The notes under the pieces were generated by a model, which saw only the letters and a list, made by a program, of their open reading frames with translations, did no database searches and was not told where the DNA came from. From contig CAZJYI010000112.1 in the NCBI GenBank assembly GCA_964550025.1, forward strand, positions 1-39,667: a DNA stretch of 39,667 bases, read 5' to 3'. How positions within the stretch are numbered: position 1 is the first letter of the stretch; each line of letters starts with the position of its first letter. This document shows positions 35,976 to 39,667 of this stretch, one piece after another. A program made the translations under genes and the position numbers. This DNA comes from CAZJYI01 sp964550025 (GTDB taxonomy: Bacteria > Verrucomicrobiota > Kiritimatiellia > UBA8416 > CAYOBW01).

Positions 35976-37180
35976 TGCACAACCATCCCAATCATCAAGG
36001 CGACAGCGTGAATTCCCGCGAGGCCGAGAAGGCGCATGTGGCGCGTATGCAGACGACCGAGGGGCTTGGTGTCCGGCCGTTTCTGGCCGGCACGAGCCTG
36101 AGCGTCGAGCGTGCCCAAGTGGAGATTGCCGTCTTCAGTGCCATGGTGGCCAGCCTGCCGGTCGGGCCGGGCGCGCTGGTGCTGGATCTCGGCGCCGGTC
36201 CCTGCTGGGTCAGCGACTGGCTTCGCAAGCTGCGCTACCGCACCTGTTCGCTCGACATCTGCCTCGACATGCTCCGCATCGGGCGCGAGCGCATGGGGGA
36301 GGATAGCTGGGTGTTTGCCGCCGACATGGCGGCTATTCCGCTGCGCGACGAGAGCATTGACGCGGCCGTGTGCTACGCCGCCCTGCACCACGTGCCGAAT
36401 TGGCAGAATGTGGTGAAAGAGGTGTACCGTGTTCTGCGGCCGGGCGGGGTACTGGTCCTGCAGGAGCCCGGACGGGGACACAGCGAGGAAGCCGAGTCGG
36501 TGACCCAGATGGCGCAGTTCGGCGTTCTCGAGCAGGACCTCCCGCCGCGCCTGTTGATTCGCGCCTGCCGCGATGCCGGCTTCTCCCGGAGCATCGTCCG
36601 ACCCGTGGCCGAGCTTTCGCACGGTCTGACACGGATACTGCCCCCCTACCCTTTCGCGCGACACGCCCCGCGGCTGTTCGTCCGCAAGCGTCTGCGCCGC
36701 ATCCTGGACACCCTGGTCGAGCGTGTATTGAACTGCTTCACACCGCTGCACCTCGTCGTCGCGATGAAAGGCACTCCCTATGCCGACTCGCGGCGGCCCG
36801 ACACGATGGTGGCGCGGTTCGAGATCGTGGATATCCCCGATGCCGTGCCACATCGCCGCCCAACACCAATTCGCGTGCGGGTGTTGAACACGGGGCTGAC
36901 GCGCTGGCAGGCAGAAGCCGCCGAGGGTGGACTGGGGCGCGTACGCCTCGGCGTGTCGCTGCTGGACGGCAACCGGCGGATCAAGGACCTCGATTTTCTG
37001 CGCGTACCGTTGTCGCGCGATGTCGTCCCGGGGGAGCGGGCAGAGTTGACGGCCGAACTGCCGCCGCTGCCGGAACCCGGCCCGGCGGGACTGCGGCTGG
37101 ACATGGTCTCGGAGGGCGTCTGCTGGTTCTCCGACAAGGGCAGCCGGCCTGTCTTCCACGACATCGAGGTCACGACCTGA
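35975..37180 (+). CDS. SAM-dependent methyltransferase with C-terminal Ig-like domain
   Basis: 401 residues from the ATG at 35975; a GTG at 36008 with AAGG seven bases upstream is an equally good start. The class I methyltransferase core is at about 65-170: motif I LDLGAGPC, then FAADMAAIPLRDESIDAAVCYAALHH and VLRPGGVLVLQEP. The C-terminal part (about 275-401; VRVLNTGLTRW, RLGVSLLDGN, DMVSEGVCWFSDKGS) is a beta-sandwich seen at the end of some cell-envelope polysaccharide enzymes. A role in methylating a glycan or lipid-linked saccharide is inference. It directly follows the toxin gene, with a 1-base overlap if ATG 35975 is used. Confidence 0.85.
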   Translation: MHNHPNHQGDSVNSREAEKAHVARMQTTEGLGVRPFLAGTSLSVERAQVEIAVFSAMVASLPVGPGALVLDLGAGPCWVSDWLRKLRYRTCSLDICLDMLRIGRERMGEDSWVFAADMAAIPLRDESIDAAVCYAALHHVPNWQNVVKEVYRVLRPGGVLVLQEPGRGHSEEAESVTQMAQFGVLEQDLPPRLLIRACRDAGFSRSIVRPVAELSHGLTRILPPYPFARHAPRLFVRKRLRRILDTLVERVLNCFTPLHLVVAMKGTPYADSRRPDTMVARFEIVDIPDAVPHRRPTPIRVRVLNTGLTRWQAEAAEGGLGRVRLGVSLLDGNRRIKDLDFLRVPLSRDVVPGERAELTAELPPLPEPGPAGLRLDMVSEGVCWFSDKGSRPVFHDIEVTT

Positions 37181-37227
37181 AACATGATTGTTGGTTGTCC
37201 CGCATTAACCATGCTACAGTCTCCCCC

Positions 37228-38598
37228 ATGGATTCGGACCGACAAGACATTGTGCCACACAGCGATGCGGCACGGACTGCGAACGGGGAGCAACCGCAAT
37301 GGCTGCAGGACCGCCTCGAGTGGTTCCGCGACCTGAAACTCGGGCTGTTCCTGCATTGGGGACCGTACTGCCAGTGGGACTGCTGCGAGTCTTGGCCGCT
37401 CGTCCCGGCCGACACCTGGGCCCGCCCGGACGGGCTGCGCGAGTGGGAACGGACCGGGCGCGACATCGAGCAGTTCCAGCAGGAATACTGGGATCTCAGC
37501 CGCACGTTCAACCCGGTCAATTTCAACCCCGACGAGTGGGCCGAAGCCGCGCGGCAGGCCGGGATGCGCTATGTCACCTTCACCGCCAAGCACCACGACG
37601 GGTTCTGCATGTTCGACACGCGCACCACGGACTACCGCGTGACGCACCCCGACTGCCCGCACCATGCGCATGCGTTCGCCAACGTCACGCGCGAGGTCTT
37701 CGACGCCTTCCGCATGCGCGGCCTCGCCACAAGCTGCTACTTTTCAAAGTCCGACTGGCACAGTCCTGACTACTGGAGCCTCGATTTCCCGATCGTCGAC
37801 CGCAATCCCAACTACGACACGACGGCCCACCCCGAGCGCTGGGAGGCGTTCACGGCGTTCGTTCACGAGCAGGTTCGCGAGCTCATGACCGGGTATGGCC
37901 AGGTCGATATCCTCTGGCTCGACGGCGGGCAGGTTCGTCCACCGCTCCAGGACATCCGCATGGACAAGCTCGCGCGGATGGCCCGTGCATGGCAGCCTGG
38001 GCTGATCATTGCCGACCGCACCGTCGGGGGCCCCCACGAGAACTTCATCACACCGGAGCAGACGATTCCGGAAGAGGCGGTCGCAACGCCCTGGGAATCC
38101 TGCGTGACTATGGGAACGAGTTGGAAATACGTGACGGGCGAGAAGTTCAAACCGGCCGGCGAGCTCATCCGCATGCTGGCAGACATCGTGTCAAAGGGGG
38201 GCAATCTTCTGCTGGGATTCGGCCCCGCCCCGGACGGCACCTTTCCCAAGCCCGCGCTGGACCGCCTGGCCGACATCGGTGACTGGATGGCGGTCAACAG
38301 CCGGGCGATCTACGGCACCCGCGCGATTGCTCCCTACGCGGAACGCAACGTCCGCTATACACGGCGCGACGACACGGTCTACGGCATCGTCTTCCCGGAG
38401 GCGGGCTACGCGCAGCCTCCGAAAAAGGCCCGGCTGGCTGCACTGCGCCCGACCCCCGGAACAGAGGTCCGGCTGCTGGGGCACGACGAACCACTGGCCT
38501 GGGAAGCGTCAGGAGGCGACATCGTCGTCAGCCTCCCCAAGAACGCCGACGACCTACCCTGCGACCATGCGTGGGTGCTGGAGTTTGAGGTCGATTAG
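37228..38598 (+). CDS. Alpha-L-fucosidase (GH29)
   Basis: 456 residues. It hydrolyses terminal alpha-linked L-fucose. GH29 landmarks: FLHWGPY (41-47), KHHDGFCMFDT (121-131) and the nucleophile Asp232 in ILWLDGG. The C-terminal beta domain is present. There is no signal peptide, so it is likely cytoplasmic and would act on imported oligosaccharides. The start is the ATG at 37228, 47 bp after the methyltransferase stop. No Shine-Dalgarno is visible (CTCCCCCATGG). It is followed by a cluster of hairpins. Confidence 0.92.
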   Translation: MDSDRQDIVPHSDAARTANGEQPQWLQDRLEWFRDLKLGLFLHWGPYCQWDCCESWPLVPADTWARPDGLREWERTGRDIEQFQQEYWDLSRTFNPVNFNPDEWAEAARQAGMRYVTFTAKHHDGFCMFDTRTTDYRVTHPDCPHHAHAFANVTREVFDAFRMRGLATSCYFSKSDWHSPDYWSLDFPIVDRNPNYDTTAHPERWEAFTAFVHEQVRELMTGYGQVDILWLDGGQVRPPLQDIRMDKLARMARAWQPGLIIADRTVGGPHENFITPEQTIPEEAVATPWESCVTMGTSWKYVTGEKFKPAGELIRMLADIVSKGGNLLLGFGPAPDGTFPKPALDRLADIGDWMAVNSRAIYGTRAIAPYAERNVRYTRRDDTVYGIVFPEAGYAQPPKKARLAALRPTPGTEVRLLGHDEPLAWEASGGDIVVSLPKNADDLPCDHAWVLEFEVD

Positions 38599-38866
38599 CG
38601 GCGTGCGCACGCGTTCTTCCCCAGGGCCAACGGCCCGACACAGGCCAGCCCAGCCCGACAGGGCTGGGGTAACGCGTACAGACAAAAAAGATCGAGGGCT
38701 GTAGGCCCGACACAGGTTGCGCGAAGCGACTTTGTGTCGGGCCTACAGCCCTCAAATCCTGTTTCCCGTCCTGATTTCCAGGGCTTCGCCCTTCGCTGGC
38801 GTATTGCGGGCTTTCAGCCCTTCTTGCGTGGCCCGGGTTTTCGGCCCGCTTCGCATTGCCTGGTTC
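38599..38866. repeat. REP-like hairpin cluster between convergent genes
   Basis: A dense run of palindromes with no gene: CCCAGCCC/GGGCTGGG (about 38649-38668), the long perfect stem at 38694-38753, AGGGC/GCCCT (about 38782-38796), GGGCT/AGCCC (about 38808-38821), and a CGGG/CCCG unit near 38840. The phrases 'ggccc' and 'gggctnnnagccc' recur. It looks like a REP/BIME-type composite. Confidence 0.8.
38694..38753. terminator. Long perfect stem-loop, probable bidirectional terminator
   Basis: Arms 38694-38714 and 38733-38753 are perfectly complementary over 21 bp, with an 18-base loop that can form its own small hairpin (GTTGC/GCGAC with one G-U pair). It lies between the convergent fucosidase and DUF2961 genes. 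There is no U-run, so termination is inferred from position. Confidence 0.6.
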
Positions 38867-39667
38867 CTATTGCCGTTCCAGCTTCAACTCGTCCAATCCG
38901 AACATGTACGCCTTCTTGGCCTTCTCGTTGGCGCCGGTGATCTCGACGGACAGGACATGTTCCCCCGCCTCGAGGTCCAGCGTCCCAAGCGGCATCGGCT
39001 CGGTTCGGATCACACCGTCGTTGAACAGGTCAATGGGGTTGCCGAGCTTCTTGTCGTCCATAGAGAGCTGCACGATCCCGTAGTCGATGGCCTTGGTCAT
39101 CACGGCGGAGACGGCGTAGCGGCCCGTCTTCTCCACCCTTAGTGCCAGTTCCAGCCGGTCGCCGGGCTTGGCTCCGCTCCACCACAGGTGATCGTCGTTG
39201 GTCCACTTCGCGGCTTTGAAGCTCTCCATACCTTGCGCCTGCACGTTGCCGGCCGTGCGCTTGAGGACGGTGAAACCGCCCGCGACCATCGGCGGCCGCT
39301 CATAGTAGCCGTGCCGCTCCGCAACGGGCGTCTGTCCATGCGGGTCTTCGCCGTCCGGGGACAGGTACCAGCAGGCCACGGCCGCATAGAGCGTCGGCCA
39401 GTCGTTGGGCCAGTACTTCTCCAAATACCCGTCGAATGACGTCCGGAACGGCACGTTGTCGGGAACCTGCCAGCGGCTGACGCAGATGTGGCCGGCATTG
39501 CCTTCACAGATCGTCTGGGTGTTGTACGGGTGCTGAAACAGGGAACCGTTCCCCCACGCATAGCCGAAGTAGTCCTCCGTGCCCGTGCCGAAGGTCGAGG
39601 GGAAGGTCTCGCCGTCGACGAAGAACTTCTCGTCGCCCTCGCCCCACCACCAGTGGCCGTTGCACCA
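38867..39667 (-). CDS. DUF2961 (GH172-type) protein, 3' part only
   Basis: The last 266 codons of a gene whose start lies beyond the window's right edge. The visible part begins WCNGHWWWGEGDEKFFVDGE and continues FPSTFGTGTEDYFGYAW, the DUF2961 signature with candidate active-site acids in EGDEKFF and TEDYF. A C-terminal beta domain (about the last 120 residues; GDRLELALRVEKTGRYAVSAVMTKA, LEAGEHVLSVEITG) resembles a carbohydrate-binding module. GH172 enzymes act on fructofuranose- or arabinofuranose-containing glycans. The frame is open to the edge without interruption. Export cannot be judged. Confidence 0.88.
   Translation of the reverse strand, partial: WCNGHWWWGEGDEKFFVDGETFPSTFGTGTEDYFGYAWGNGSLFQHPYNTQTICEGNAGHICVSRWQVPDNVPFRTSFDGYLEKYWPNDWPTLYAAVACWYLSPDGEDPHGQTPVAERHGYYERPPMVAGGFTVLKRTAGNVQAQGMESFKAAKWTNDDHLWWSGAKPGDRLELALRVEKTGRYAVSAVMTKAIDYGIVQLSMDDKKLGNPIDLFNDGVIRTEPMPLGTLDLEAGEHVLSVEITGANEKAKKAYMFGLDELKLERQ

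Overview
The window is about 39.7 kb of GC-rich bacterial DNA with 22 supportable protein genes (one of them split by an insertion), no rRNA or tRNA that I can see, and many intergenic repeats. The gene content points to a free-living member of the PVC group (Kiritimatiellota, Lentisphaerota, Verrucomicrobiota or Planctomycetota). The indicators are paired Gfo/Idh/MocA oxidoreductases and TIM-barrel isomerases, a HEAT-repeat protein with a discoidin domain, a giant LamG/DUF2341 surface protein, a GH29 fucosidase, a DUF2961 (GH172) protein, and a MoxR/DUF58/BatA/DUF4175 operon. The phylum is inferred from this content and cannot be fixed from sequence reading alone.

Layout. 1-7.1 kb (minus strand): SprT-like metalloprotein, sugar-phosphate isomerase-like protein, Gfo/Idh oxidoreductase, HEAT-repeat/F5-8C secreted protein and a Tat-exported Gfo/Idh oxidoreductase, separated by heptamer repeat arrays. 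7.2-8.2 kb (plus): a lipoprotein N-acetylmuramoyl-L-alanine amidase. 8.5-18.2 kb (minus): a giant secreted LamG/DUF2341 protein whose 3' end is cut by a 211-bp element with terminal inverted repeats and a 6-bp target duplication. 18.4-19.5 kb (plus): a divergently transcribed, degenerate ROK-type repressor. 19.6-21.6 kb (minus): homoserine kinase overlapping an exported alpha/beta-hydrolase. 21.9-22.5 kb: a small lipoprotein-like gene bounded by mirrored composite repeats. 22.7-34.7 kb (minus): a seven-gene run, MoxR ATPase > DUF58 > BatA-like > vWA/GATase-like > DUF4175-like > terpenoid-toroid protein > secreted LamG-like protein, with several 4-bp ATGA overlaps. 35.3-38.6 kb (plus): VapBC-type toxin-antitoxin, a methyltransferase with a C-terminal Ig-like domain, and a GH29 alpha-L-fucosidase. 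38.9 kb to the end (minus): a partial DUF2961/GH172 protein.

The genes suggest a glycan-degrading organism with a complex envelope. The oxidoreductases, isomerase, esterase, fucosidase and GH172 protein fit carbohydrate use. The giant LamG protein and the HEAT/discoidin protein fit surface display or binding. The MoxR operon fits an envelope-associated AAA+/vWA assembly.

The most unusual signal is the intergenic DNA. At least seven separate arrays are built from 7-bp units that differ in sequence but obey one rule: on one strand each unit is four variable bases followed by (T/C)TC. Different sequence families follow one another in the same phase. The second notable signal is the MITE-like insertion, whose removal restores an uninterrupted reading frame of about 3146 codons. 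REP-like palindromes form a third class of repeat, and one set lies in frame within the signal-peptide region of a gene.
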